From Paraspadella gotoi (lineage: Eukaryota; Chaetognatha), in contig CM119263.1 in NCBI GenBank assembly GCA_051294375.1, positions 1,228,510 through 1,292,509 on the forward strand: DNA of 64,000 nt. Direction: 5' to 3'. How positions within the stretch are numbered: position 1 is the stretch's first letter; each line of letters starts with the position of its first letter. Made by a program: the position numbers and the translations under genes. A model generated the notes under the pieces. It made no database searches and was not told the DNA's origin. It worked only from the letters and a program-made list of their open reading frames with translations. Shown here piece by piece: positions 34,890-46,353 of the stretch.

Positions 34890-36239
34890 TCAAGAAGCGA
34901 ATAGTCGTGACTTTAGTCTCTGGCAAAGTAGCGACGACAGTTGCCCTCGAATTTAAATCCTTTGGCGTCTCGTCTGTTTTCTGTGTGAGGAACCAGCGTC
35001 GGGATTCTTCTGTTTGAGATGAGAATTGAACGTGACTTCTCTTGAAACCAAATCTGAAGAGAAGGAAGGCCTTGTTGTCTTTTCGTTTTAGAAAGGATTG
35101 GACCCAAAGAGAACTACAGCTTTGGAACCTGCTCTCTTTTTTAACTGAATCGGAATATTATCTGAGGGTTTTCCAATTTAAAACCATTATAGAAAATGCT
35201 GGCGTCACCCAAGAAGATTTCTTTCAAACTCAAAATAAAAAAAGTTGAAAGAGAATTCGTCTCTCACAGATTTTTGTTCTCATTTCTCTCGCGAGATTTT
35301 TCGGTTCGAAAATACAAATTACTCTTTATTTCCGTCGGGAACAGATGGTTAGGAAAATGATAGAGATGGAGAGGAAGAGATGAGGGAGTGGAGAAAGAGA
35401 TGGGGAGAGGAAAGAGGCTGCTGGGAGTGAGGCGGTGAAGGGGGGGAAAACGGTGAGGAAGGTTGGGTAAGGTCACGTGAACCGACTAAAAAATTAGCCA
35501 AATTAAAGAAAGAAAATGTTGGATAAAAAGAAATTTTAACCAACAAGATCGGTTCATCCAGTGCGTTGCACCGCAGTTACTTTATTTTCACGTGCATTTC
35601 TCGTGACATGACATGACGTGACATGACATAACTGCTTGACTACAATATTTATAACACGCACTGCATCGAAATTCCGTCTTTTATTCTTTATAATTTTAGG
35701 ATTTCCTAAAGACGGCGCTAGGAGTCTCTTAGATTTGAGGAATGTTCTGTCTTAACGAATGAGCAACTAACTATAGGCAAAATATGTACATTTTTAATGT
35801 AAGTGGGACCGACCGACAAACCGACTAAAAAGTGACTTATAGAGTTAATCCGCGAGTACTCGCGGCGCAACTAAAAAAGAACCATTTTTGATCGTTGAAA
35901 TTAATTTGGTTGAGACGAAGAAATGAGTAGAACAACACGATTTCTCAGTCAGAGAAGAAAAAGATACGGAAATTCTGGATGAATAATTTAGTATCCGGAA
36001 TTTTCGAGGTGAGAAGCAGCGAAGCAGATTTTGGAAAAGTATTTTCGGGCCGAGTTATTCTTTTTCGCGTGACTCCTGAATATTTGAAACTGCCAACGGG
36101 CGTCGAACTTGTTCTTTTTTTTCCCGGAATTTTGAGTGAAGTTTAAATAATGAAAAGCCTTCGCTGCATAAGTCGTAAAAGTGGCGGTGATTTACGTGAA
36201 ACCATGTTGTGATTGTGTGAGTGAGTGAGTGAGTGAATG

Positions 36240-36241
<2 letters not shown>

Positions 36242-36328
<87 letters not shown>
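36242..36328 (+). repeat. (GA)n microsatellite
   Basis: Pure GA run within the outer part of the right arm. The left arm has an interrupted CT run at the matching place (21538-21580). Confidence 0.95.
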
Positions 36329-36331
<3 letters not shown>

Positions 36332-36510
36332 TTTTAGTTCCAGGTTCGTCAATTTGGACATCTTGTATAATGAGTTTGTATCTTTATCATCATTTTAATC
36401 ATCATATCTACATCTCTATGTCTCTAAATTTTACAATCTTTTTTCCGGTTTTGCTAATTTATTTCGCAAACCTATACATATTATTCTATTAGAATAGAAA
36501 AATAGAAAAA

Positions 36511-36876
36511 TAAAGAATAAAAGAACAAATGAACAAATGAAGGAAAAATTGTAAAAAGAAGATTTCTCTTCTTTTTCTTCTTCTCCTTCTCCTTCTCACT
36601 TTGTTCTTATAATTTTTCCCTACAAAACATTTTTTTTGTTTTTCCCAAACTGTTTAACTTTTCCTTCTCTCTTTCTCACATGAAATATTTATTCTTTTCT
36701 TTTATCTTCTTTTTCTATTCGTAAAAGAAAGATAAAAGAAAGATGGCGACAGTTTTCTCTTTTCTTTTTTATGAAGATCAAAACTACTTTCTCGTCTCCT
36801 TTCGTCGGCGAAATCTTTTTTCAAAACTCATTTCCAAGCAAATTCGCAAAACAGTGGAACTCTTTGGCAGAAGCGG

Positions 36877-36941
<65 letters not shown>

Positions 36942-37096
36942 TGTGTAAATGAACAGTGAACAGTCAACCAGCAGAAGGACGTACTAGCGCGAAAGAGAGA
37001 AGAGAAAGCCAGAGCGTAGAAAGAGAGAGAAATGCTAAAAGCCCTTTGTTCGGTTGAGTTGGCTTATTTGTGTTTCTTCGAATGGCACTGAACTTT

Positions 37097-37150
<54 letters not shown>

Positions 37151-37176
37151 AGAGAGTGAAGAGAGAGAGAGAGAGA

Positions 37177-37215
<39 letters not shown>

Positions 37216-37292
37216 TGAAGATAAAGACGAGCAGGCTTTTATGGGCCGTTTTTGTTTTTCTTTCACCCCCATCTCTCTCCTCTCTCTCTCTC

Positions 37293-37343
<51 letters not shown>

Positions 37344-37544
37344 TTTTCCCTAAGACATGTTTTACCCATTTTCTCTTCTTCTCTCTCTCATCCTTCGTTC
37401 TTTTACTTTTATCGCTTCCAAATTACTTTTACACCCTCGTTTTTGTGTTTTTTTGTCTCTTCTTTATCCTTGCGCCATCTGGTTTATTACTTTATCTACG
37501 ACTACACACTTTACCTTTATGTATTTATTTACAATTTTGTTACA
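36511..37544. other. (GA)n and (CT)n cluster, no gene recognised
   Basis: GA runs at 36879-36940 and 37096-37214 are followed by a CT run at 37273-37337, so the DNA can pair with itself over about 60 bp. An ATG frame at 36743 (MATVFSFLFYEDQNYF) runs into (GA)n and has no support. Confidence 0.7.
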
Positions 37545-38005
37545 ATGACAGCAATTGAACCAAGAGGCAGCAATGGCACCAAGAGGCAGCATTCGCTGAA
37601 AAAGGCAGCATGGCACCAAGAGGCAGCAAAAACATCAAGAGGCAGCAATGGCATAAAAAGTCAGCAAAGGCATCAATGGCAGAAATGGCACACGACTCTT
37701 GTCAAGAGGCAGCAATGACATCAAGAGGAAGCAAAGGTATTAAGAGGCAGCAAAGGCAGAAATGGCAGAAATGGCATCATAAGTCATCAATGGCTATAAG
37801 AGGCAGCAATGACACCTAGATCCAGCAATGGCTGCAAAGGCATCAAAAGGCATCAATGGTATTAAGAGGCAACAAAGACAGCAATGGCAGAAATGACACC
37901 ATGAGGCATCAATGGCATCAAAAGCCAGCAATAGCATCTAGAGGTAGCAATGGCATCAACAAGCATCAATGGCTGCAATGGCACAAAGAGGCATCAATGA
38001 CAACG
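37545..38005 (+). repeat. Diverged minisatellite (AAGAGGCAGCAATGGCA)
   Basis: Units of about 18-19 bp such as CAAGAGGCAGCAATGGCAC with many substitutions. Open frames over it (RGSNGTKRQ repeats) are shared by more than one frame and are probably not coding. Confidence 0.85.
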
Positions 38006-38227
38006 TCCATTACCCGTTATTACTTCTCATCATTTGAAAAAATGAGAAATGACGCAAAAATCACCATTTTTTCTAGATTTGTTTTTCTCTTTCACTTTCA
38101 CAGTTTTTCTTTCACAAACTAATGTAAAATTCTCGTGAAAATGTCGATAAAAACTCGATAAAACGTCGCGTGAGAAAATCGAGAATCTTTTTTCCAAACG
38201 AGGAAATTCATTACCTTTTATGCGCCT

Positions 38228-38415
38228 TTTTTACTTCCTCTTTTCCTATTTGCTTTTTTTTCTTCTTCCTCTTTGCTCTTTTTTATTTGCTCTTCTTCCG
38301 CTCCTTTTCCTTTTGCTCTTTTTTTTTCCTCTTTTCCTATTTGCTTTTTTTTCCTCTTTGCTTTTTTATTTGCTCTTCTTCCGCTCCTTTTTCTCTTTGC
38401 TCTTTTTTTTTGCTT
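38228..38415 (+). repeat. About 90-bp T-rich unit, two tandem copies
   Basis: CCTCTTTTCCTATTTGC...TATTTGCTCTTCTTCCGCTC occurs twice, 38236-38310 and 38328-38395. Confidence 0.75.
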
Positions 38416-38970
38416 CCTCGCAACGTTGCGTTTTCCTCTCTCGATTTTCCTTTTTTCCCTTTTTTTTCTTTTTTATTTTCTCTCCTTTTCTTTTTCCTTA
38501 TTCTTCCTTATTTATCCTTCCTATACACTCAACCCTTGTCCAGTGTCCAGTGCTCATCCTATTTTCCGTATTTGTTTGTTGTCGTTTCCAAGTCAACCAC
38601 CAACTGATGTCATTGCCTTGTCAAACCTTTGTCTTCTCGACCAACGCTTGGCTGAGGAAGTCTCCGCTGGCAGCCATTCAACTTTCAGCTTTTGTCTTCC
38701 CGTCTCCTTCCTATCTCCTTCTATCTTCTTCCAATTTTTGTTTATTCCTGTCTCTTTCTCTACTCCTTCTCCTTCTATCTTCTTCCATTTCTCCTTCCAC
38801 CCTTTCTCTTTCCACAATGTCTCCTTCTCCATCTCCTTCCCCTTAATTCTCCCCCCCCTTTCACTCCCATAAGTTATTCCGTCTCTCGGGGATTTCCCAC
38901 TCCAGTATTTTTCTCTTTTTTTTTAAATTTTTCTTCTTTTTTTCTTTTCTGAATTTATTTTTCTCCTCAT
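38416..38970. other. Pyrimidine-rich stretch
   Basis: TTCTT-rich DNA plus a CTCCTTCTATCTTCTTCC tandem (38705-38830). No gene seen. Confidence 0.6.
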
Positions 38971-38977
38971 CTCATTA

Positions 38978-39220
38978 GTGGCCGCCGACGCCGCTGGATT
39001 GAAATGTGCCTTACTTGAAGTATTTCTCCTTTTTCTTCCTTATTTTACTTTTTCTCTTTCTATTCAGCCAAATAAAATTCCCCTTTTTCTGCCTGTTTAT
39101 CTGGTGTGGCAGCTTGTTTCTCATTGTGAAGGACACGCGCAATCGAGCATTCGAGCCGTCGCCGATCCCTTGAAGTTTAACTTGGGACTTAAAATGCGTG
39201 AGATTCAGAAATTCAGCTGA
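38978..39220 (+). CDS. Candidate exon(s) of an unrecognised protein
   Basis: An acceptor-like CTCATTAG lies at 38969-38978. The frame reads AADAAGLKCALLEVFLLFLP, a hydrophobic stretch, PLFLPVYLVWQLVSHCEGHA and KFNLGLKMREIQKFS before TGA. TTTCTATTCAG inside could be a second acceptor, in which case the hydrophobic middle is an intron. Composition is protein-like and not repetitive. No family recognised. Confidence 0.35.
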   Translation: MAADAAGLKCALLEVFLLFLPYFTFSLSIQPNKIPLFLPVYLVWQLVSHCEGHAQSSIRAVADPLKFNLGLKMREIQKFS

Positions 39221-39287
39221 ATAGCGAGGAAATTGATGAATAAAAGGGAGACAAAAGGAGAAAAGATTTCGGAAACAAGGAATGCAC

Positions 39288-39389
<102 letters not shown>

Positions 39390-39572
39390 CATTCAGTTGT
39401 AAATCGATCCAAGGTTTACGCGTAACGAACCGATGGCAATTAGTTTACTGGTCAGAAATTCACGAGATTATTTCTTTTTTTCTCTCTCTTTTTTAACGCA
39501 TCAAATCTTCATTGGAACAACGACAACAACAAAATTCAACAACAACAACAACATTCAACAACAACAACAACA

Positions 39573-39660
39573 GAAGCACGGTAGCGAGGTTTCCTTCTCG
39601 CGCGAGTAGCCTCACCCAAGACCGGGCGCCAAACCCGCTCCCCGCCCCTGGATTAAAAGG
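39573..39660 (+). CDS. Weak exon candidate with strong donor
   Basis: After a (CAA)n tract an open frame reads RSTVARFPSRASSLTQDRAP and NPLPAPGLK and ends at a consensus donor, AAAAGG|GTAAGT at 39661. The frame stays open back to 39497. The acceptor could be the AACAG at 39569-39573. Not recognised. Confidence 0.3.
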
Positions 39661-40490
39661 GTAAGTTATTTTTCTTTTTTAACAAATTTTAAAAATGAAA
39701 AGTGTATAAAAAAACATATTTCGCCCATAATTTTGTTATGAAGTCGAAATTTTTTTTATTTCAAGGTAAATTTAAATTAAATTAAATTAATATCAGTTAT
39801 CTAATCGAATATTTTTAATCATGGATTTGACAAAAAAGATTGCTGTAGTTTCTTCATCCCGTCATTAGCTTTCTGTTGTAGAGTCATCATTATGACATAG
39901 TCGTGTTATCAGTTAGACATTATCGTGTCAATATCATTTCACTATCTCGCCATTATCATGACATTCGCGTATCATCATTGTGATATCGTCGAGTACTTTT
40001 TCTTTTTACCATCGTGTCATCGTCGTGACATCTTCTCATCATCGTCATGTCATAACAGGGACATCGCCGTGTCATCGGGGTGTCATTGTCTTGTCAAAGT
40101 CGCGTCACCCGTGACTCGAATTCACACCTGCGCGTGAAGCCTGATTCGTTTCCGCTACAAACAAAAGGGAAAACATTGGATGGATGATGTTTGGCTCGAT
40201 CTGGCGGGAAGAGGAGGAGGAGGAGGAGGAGGAGGAAGAGGAGAGGTGGATAAAAGAAGGTAGAGAAGAAAAAAAAAGTAAAATTTGGGAAATTTAATGT
40301 TGTGAATGCAAAACGCGGGGAGACTCTTACTAAAAAAAATGAAAACGCTTATAAGTAAAATTAAGTAAAAATTAATTGAAAGATAAGGGAAGAGAACGGG
40401 AAGGGAAAAAACAAATGTCCCTAATTGATTGAACGAAATTTCTATGGCGCTCCAACTTTAAAAACAAATGATCGCATCGTTCCTATTCAA
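39661..40490. other. No gene recognised
   Basis: Contains diverged CATCGTGTCATCGTCGTGACATC repeats (39890-40095) and a (GGA)n run at 40213-40235. Confidence 0.55.
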
Positions 40491-40790
40491 CATCCACCTT
40501 CCTTTCCCCCTTTCTTTCCTCCTTCCTCCTTTTCTTCCTTCTTCCTCTCCTCCTCCTTCCTTTCCTCCTTTCTTTCCTCCTTCCTCCTTTTCCTCCTTCC
40601 TCTTTTTTCTCCTTCTTCCTTTCCTCCTCCTTCCTTTCCTCCTTCCTCCTTCTTCCTTTCCTCCATTCTTTCCTCCTTCCTCTTTTTCTTCCTCCTCCCC
40701 CTCCTCCTTCTCTCTTTCCTTCTTTTCCTCCGCCACTTCCTCATTCCTTTCCTCCTTCCTCCCTCTCCTCCTCTTCCTCATCTTTATTGT
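40491..40790 (+). repeat. (CCTTCCTCCTTT)n polypyrimidine tract
   Basis: About 300 bp of C and T; open in all plus frames because of composition. Confidence 0.9.
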
Positions 40791-40880
40791 TCTCCTGATC
40801 CCAGTTCCATAGCATAAAACCCCAGACGATCCCTCGGTAAAACTTGGATGTCCTCTGCGAACGACCGAAGCATTTAGGGA

Positions 40881-41011
<131 letters not shown>

Positions 41012-41258
41012 GTTTATTCCCTAACGATTTTTCTTACCGATATAAAAAAGATTGACCTTCGAGTATTTTCCCTTCTTTACCTCTCTTTTACTTATCCTCT
41101 CTTTTACTTATCCTCTCTTTTCTTTTCACCTTTTCTTTTTCCTTTCTTTCTTTTTTTCAACCTCTCTTTTTTGTAACCTCTCTACGTATCTCTTTGACGC
41201 AAACATCAAATCGAAATTCTATAAAACCCGCGAATCTTTCCAAAGTCTCAAAACTTTC

Positions 41259-41316
41259 GGGTCAAAGGTCAAAGGTCAAAAGGCGGTCAAGGTCAATAAT
41301 CCGTCGAAAAAGGTCA
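41259..41316 (+). promoter_or_regulatory. Cluster of nuclear-receptor half-sites
   Basis: GGGTCA-A-AGGTCA-A-AGGTCA at 41259-41278 forms two overlapping DR1 elements (RXR/HNF4 type). TCAAGGTCA at 41287-41295 fits the extended monomer site of NR5A/ERR receptors, and another AGGTCA follows at 41311. It might instead be a short GGTCAAA tandem repeat. Confidence 0.4.
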
Positions 41317-41460
41317 AATCTCGAAAGCAGAATTCAATAGTAAATGGAACTGAAAATGATTTTAAGATGTTTAATTTGCATTACATGCATTACTATACAA
41401 TATTCATTATACAACTGGATAAAAATTGCAAATGAACGAAAGAAAATAGATTTTAATTTT

Positions 41461-41516
41461 CGACTGACCGACCGACTGACCGACTGACTGANNNNNNNNN
41501 NNNNNNNNNNNNNNNN
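41461..41516 (+). repeat. (GACT/GACC)n run cut by a 25-N gap
   Basis: CGACTGACCGACCGACTGAC continues into the gap at 41492-41516. Confidence 0.8.
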
Positions 41517-42760
41517 GACAAACTTGTAGGGTTTTAATTAGGAGAATGGCTGACTTGCCATGGATTGTTAAACAGGAGGCCCGTGGTTAAGGGTTACCAA
41601 TTGGCATTAATGCTATCTGCCATCTACTAAGCAAATGGTCAGTTTTGGTCAGGGCCGATTTGGGCTTAAAAAAAACTAAATAATTTGGCATAACTTATTG
41701 TAAACATAGCTAATTTTGATAACAACTAATATTTGTGATAATTTAATCCTTAAAATTTTAGGCAAATAGAACCAGCGAAAAGAACAAAAAAAAAAGAATT
41801 TACTATTTATAGAGTTTTTATGATATTACAGCACTTTTTTAATGATTATTTTTAGACGTAGGGACCGACTGCACCGATCTGAATAACAGGTATCCGTATA
41901 TTCTGTATTCTCGACCGACAGAAACTACCGAGATGATTTCTTAACACAGCACGCGGAAGGAGTGGTTTGACACGCGATACCGAGAAAACTGGCCATGGAA
42001 AATCTCCTTGACATAGAGCAAGCGAACTTGACTGACCATGACCAGGCAAGCAAGCCTGGTTTACTTTAATAGAGTACCATCAAGTACATTTTCACTGCCG
42101 GCGTATGCTTAGACACCATTTTTTGACGCCGCAACCCGAGAGATCTTATATAATAAATGATTCTTTTTGTCAATAAGCAAATATAGAATTTGCTATCAAG
42201 ACATTAGAAGAATCTCGTTTAAAAAAGGGAAAAATAGAATATGATAAAAAGTTCTGCTAATACATATAAGAGATGAAACAACAGTGTAGATTGGTAGCAA
42301 AGAGAGAGAGAGACCGAGAGCTTTTGAGAAGAGGATGGAAGTATTTGAGGAGAGAAGATGGCACATGTAAGAGAAGATGTTAAATACTTGTGGCAGGAGA
42401 TGAGAGAGAAGAAGGAGATGAGTAGAGAGAGACGATGATAGAGAGTCTATCAGTTCAAGGCTCAAGAGTTACCAGTTATAAATCGATATAAGTTTCTCCA
42501 CGGCTTCAGCCTTTGGCAAAGCGAAGAAATCTTTTGGCCCCAACTTCTCATTTATTTTGTTTGTTTACTTGTTTATCGTTTTTACTATTTGGTATTTATA
42601 TAAATCGGATAAACATCGAAATTCAATGTTTTGAAATTCAACATCCCCAGTTCCTCCCCCCCCCCGTCCCCCAGATGGCGCCAATATGAAAACGTGACGC
42701 GCGTCGAAATTTTGAGAGACGCGTGGCGTAGAATTGACGCTGAAAAGGCGCCAACTAAAA
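41517..42760. other. No gene recognised
   Basis: Begins with a GC-richer block (41517-41680 and 41860-42070) that may be an old repeat; a minus frame at 41852-42049 has no known motif. The rest is AT-rich. Confidence 0.5.
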
Positions 42761-42808
42761 TCACGTCAACAAGAGATGACGTCAGCTAGAAATGACATCA
42801 GTCTAAGA
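42761..42808 (+). promoter_or_regulatory. Three CRE-like sites at 16-bp spacing
   Basis: TCACGTCA at 42761, TGACGTCA at 42777 and TGACATCA at 42793 are exactly 16 bp apart. TGACGTCA is the full palindromic CREB/ATF site. Same unit as 43243-43354. Confidence 0.6.
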
Positions 42809-43037
42809 TAATTATGATTTTTCATCAATGACTTTCTAAAAGGAATTATGTGTGATATCTATTAGAAAACTAGGACAGATTGTAATCTAACCTTGTGTTG
42901 TATAGATGCTCCCTCTATTTCTAGAAGACGACACTGACTTCCCCTTCCCAAAATGAGTTATTAGATAAAATGATAAGTAAAAACATTTTAAGATAGCAAG
43001 ACATATATATTTAAAGAATATAGATTGAAAAGTAAAG

Positions 43038-43102
43038 TTTATTTTGTTAGGTGTAACAACGATTTTTATTTAGAGAATCGTTGTTACACCTAACAAAATA
43101 AA
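43038..43102. repeat. Perfect 27-bp hairpin with 11-base loop
   Basis: Arms TTTATTTTGTTAGGTGTAAC...GATT (43038-43064) and its exact reverse complement (43076-43102) flank TTTATTTAGAG. It could be a recently formed palindrome, the remains of a small foldback element, or an RNA hairpin. It lies between the two CRE arrays. Confidence 0.9.
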
Positions 43103-43242
43103 TTTTGTTTTTCGCTAATCCCAAAAACAACGAAAAGAGAGAAATTATCACAAAAAGATTATAAAGTAAATCCTTCATAAAATATAAAAATAGAAAATAG
43201 TGAAACAAGTAATTTGAAAATTGTCATAATGTCATTTGGAAA

Positions 43243-43354
43243 TAACGTCAGCCAGAGATGATGTCAGCTAGAAATGACATCAGCCAGAAACGACGTCAGT
43301 ATAAATTGACGTCAGTCGCAAATGACGTCAGTTCTAGTTGACGTCAATCGCTCG
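43243..43354 (+). promoter_or_regulatory. Seven CRE-like sites in a 16-bp tandem array
   Basis: Cores start at 43243 TAACGTCA, 43259 TGATGTCA, 43275 TGACATCA, 43291 CGACGTCA, 43307 TGACGTCA, 43323 TGACGTCA and 43339 TGACGTCA, each exactly 16 bp on. The 8 bases between cores vary more than the cores. A further TGACGTCA is at 43401. The sites match the CREB/ATF/bZIP palindrome. Confidence 0.7.
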
Positions 43355-43451
43355 AATTTCGATGTCAAAGAAGATAAAATCCAACGACGACGTAAGAAAA
43401 TGACGTCAAAGAAAATGACGATCTATTTTCGGGCAACTTCGCCTCCTACGG

Positions 43452-43482
<31 letters not shown>

Positions 43483-43557
43483 TCTCTCTCTCTCTATCAT
43501 ACCCGTCGTCTCTCATCTTTCCTCTCTCTCTCTTTCTCTCCTCTCTCTCTTCTCTCT

Positions 43558-43592
<35 letters not shown>

Positions 43593-43626
43593 CACTCTTC
43601 CCCACATCTCTCCCCCCCTCTCTCTC

Positions 43627-43668
<42 letters not shown>

Positions 43669-44699
43669 CTCTCTCTCTTCTCTTCTCTCTCTCTCTCTCT
43701 CTCTCTCAAAATCAATTACGACCTAAATAATTTTTTGAAAATACTGATATGAACCTAAATTAAGCCACAACGATGACACCACATATTTATTTAAGTTCCA
43801 TCTGCGAAACACAACCCTTGGAAAAAAATGTTGTCCGTTTGGAAACGAATATTTTCCGTTTTCGCTACCGATTCTAATTAAATTATGCAAACGAGTCAGA
43901 AACGAGGAACGACTACAACGATGACGACGATGACGACGACGACGACGACGACGATGACTGACAATAAAGACGATAACGACGAAAAAGTCGACGCCTACGA
44001 TGATGACGCCGAGGATCACAGAGATAAGAAAAAAGAAGAAGGGAAATTCCAATGTGATGCACCGCGGTGACTTTTTAATCACCTGTATTTCTAGGTGATT
44101 ACATGACATAATTAATTAATCATGAAATAAATGTGTTCCAAACATTTTACGGTTGGTCACTTATCGGCAAAGGTTTTAATTGAAACAAGCAAATATAATA
44201 CAAAATCTATTTTTGTAAATATGTCACTATACAAATATGATACGATATGATAAGCACATTAAAGGTCTCATGGTAATTTATCTTAAAATATCGAATTAAT
44301 TGATGCAGTGTTTCTCAAATTATGAGCGTTTAAAACGTAAGTAGGATAGACAGACAGATATACTAATCGACCGACCGCGTCTACTCGCGGCGCAACAAAA
44401 AAAAATTATCAGAAAAATCGTGAAATTCCATCTTGGTTCTCGAAAAAATCTCTAGATGGAGATTTCTCCTTTACGTTTCCGAATAAATGAACAGCGTGCT
44501 TCTTCTTCTTCTTATCTTCTTCTTCTTCTTCTTCTTCTTCTACTTCTTCTTCTTCTTCTTCTTGTCTTTTTACTCTTCAACAGATCCATTTTATTCACCT
44601 CTCATTTCCCCTCAACCTTCTGCCCCCCTCTCCCCCTCCCTCCACCGCTGCCACCCTCCTCGCGGCCCGGAGAGAATCGGGAGGAAAAAGCTGCCATTA

Positions 44700-44735
44700 G
44701 CGTCGTCGTTGTCGTCGTCGTCGTCGTCGCAAGCG

Positions 44736-44773
<38 letters not shown>

Positions 44774-44802
44774 GGCGGCGGCGGCGGCGGCGGCGGCGAA
44801 TT
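44700..44802 (+). repeat. (GTC)n and (GGC)n GC-rich tract
   Basis: GTCGTCGTC followed by GGCGGCGGC/GAGGGCGGC units. The inverted copy is at 53000-53095. Gly/Ala/Arg frames over it are artefacts unless an exon is proven. Confidence 0.85.
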
Positions 44803-45110
44803 TTCAACCACCATTACTTCGGTTTCCTGACTTTCGTGTTACGAAACGACGATGACGACGACGATGACGACGACAATGAGTAAATTTTTTTTTAGTTACT
44901 ATTTTGCTATATAACAGATTATCCTTAAAAACACAAATTTAAATCTATATTAAACATTTTTTTATTTAACGCAAAAACTTTAAAAAAAAATAAACAAAAA
45001 ACAATTTTTTACCACACAAGGTCACCGTCGGGACATAATGCTTAGTCGAGGCCGGGAACGAAAATTCTCTAAATGACCTTGAAATTTCCACTCGAAAATT
45101 CTCTATTCAA

Positions 45111-45170
45111 CCTGTTCCAGCGCCTGATTCAGCGCCTATTCCAGCGCCTGTTCCAGCGACTGTCCCAGCA
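45111..45170 (+). repeat. Five exact 12-bp units (CCTGTTCCAGCG)
   Basis: Units start at 45111, 45123, 45135, 45147 and 45159. In one frame they give PVPA-type repeats, open from 45039 to TGA at 45210-45212, with no ATG. It could be part of an exon (Pro/Ala-rich) or just a minisatellite. The inverted copy near 52600-52680 is disrupted. Confidence 0.75.
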
Positions 45171-45514
45171 TCAGGCGGCGCCTGTTTCAAAACGTCATTA
45201 ATAATGAGCTGAAAGAACAGCCCTAGGATCTTAGCCAACTTCTCAACGGACCGACTTATGGCGCTTAAGCCTGCTCTCTCTCCAAACGGTACAAAAAAGT
45301 CTGTCGCTCTCTCATCCTACAATTATTTACAATCACGAAGTTAACCTTTTATAAAGGGCTCTCTTTTCCCAACGCGCCCCAGTTCTGTTCCCTTATTCCT
45401 AAACTTAATTTTAACCATAATATTTCATTTTAATCTTTTTTTAACCCATAACTCAATCTCTAATTGTTTCTGCGGTTTATTTCTAAAATAGTTTCAAACT
45501 TCAATATAACTACA

Positions 45515-45655
45515 ATGGCCTCTCGACCGACGTCCGACGTCCGAACTCTCATTGAGGGACTTCTGATGTTGGTCCGGCTACTGAGAGACAAAACGCATCG
45601 CTTTTCTATCATACGTAATGAATCAAATATTTTTAATTCTGTCAGAGGGTGCTGG
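45515..45655 (+). CDS. Candidate first coding exon, 47 codons
   Basis: ATG in the context CAATGG opens a frame reading MASRPTSDVRTLIEGLLMLV, then RLLRDKTHRFSIIRNESNIF and SVRGCW, ending in phase 0 at the donor TGG|GTAAGA (45656). The amphipathic Leu-rich stretch and balanced composition look like real protein. The inverted copy at 52138-52275 keeps ATG and donor but has indels. I recognise no family. Downstream exons may lie in the following 500 bp. Confidence 0.5.
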
Positions 45656-46199
45656 GTAAGAAATTGAACGAAAGTATAAATCTTTGCTGAAATCCTACTA
45701 GACGTTTTATCTTGATTTTCTTGTGTTCTTTGCTCATTTTAATTGTTTTTCTTGTTTGATCATTTTCTTCTCCTCTTCCTCTTCCTCGTTTCTCTTCGTT
45801 CCTAGCGACATCTGTCTGGCGTCGACGACGATTGTTCGTTTGTTTTGCTTAGGGATCCGTGTTGAATTCGAAACGAGGCTGATAAAGGCGCGCTAGGCGA
45901 GTGGCGTCGTTTGTTATGGTTAGATTTTAATCGAAACAGGTAATGATTATTCATTTTACGTCGTAAAAAAAGTTAATTAAATCGCTCACTATTATAACTC
46001 GCACACACTATTTGCTTTACGTTTTATGTTTGTTTACATCTGACTATTTACTTCAATTCCTTTTCTGTTTATAGCTCGCCCCCAACATCCTTTATTTATC
46101 TCTTCGTACACATTTTCTATTCATAGAGGCGATTTTTGCTTTATGACCATTTTAGTCCGGACAAACTACGTTTTTTTGATAAACAACCGTCATTTGTAG

Positions 46200-46286
46200 G
46201 CGCGGTTGCTATGGGGATGGGTCTGAAGCTGTTTCCACGGAGATACGCGCCACCGATGCGATTCTTTGTATCACGAGCGAGCAACG
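46200..46286 (+). CDS. Candidate internal exon, Arg-rich
   Basis: Acceptor CATTTGTAG (46191-46199) and donor AACG|GTAAAT (46287) enclose 87 bp reading AVAMGMGLKLFPRRYAPPMR followed by FFVSRASN. It could follow the exon at 45515, but the phases (0 out, split codon in) do not match directly, so an exon between them would be needed. The inverted copy (about 51508-51590) has indels. Not recognised. Confidence 0.4.
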
Positions 46287-46299
46287 GTAAATCTTCCAT

Positions 46300-46353
<54 letters not shown>

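Larger units (their letters stand above)
31439..36510 (-). repeat. Right arm of large inverted repeat
   Basis: Inverted partner of 21300-27620. It begins right at the 586-N gap and ends after TTCCGGTTTTGCTAATTTAT near 36460 to about 36510. This arm is cleaner: its 9-bp satellite keeps perfect phase, while the left arm has an indel every few units. Confidence 0.88.

Noticed and set aside
36743-36952. ATG frame MATVFSFLFYEDQ
   Set aside because: Runs directly into (GA)n and has no second copy or splice support.
41850-42060. Structured RNA or rRNA fragment
   Set aside because: No conserved rRNA or snRNA core recognised; short minus frame also unsupported.
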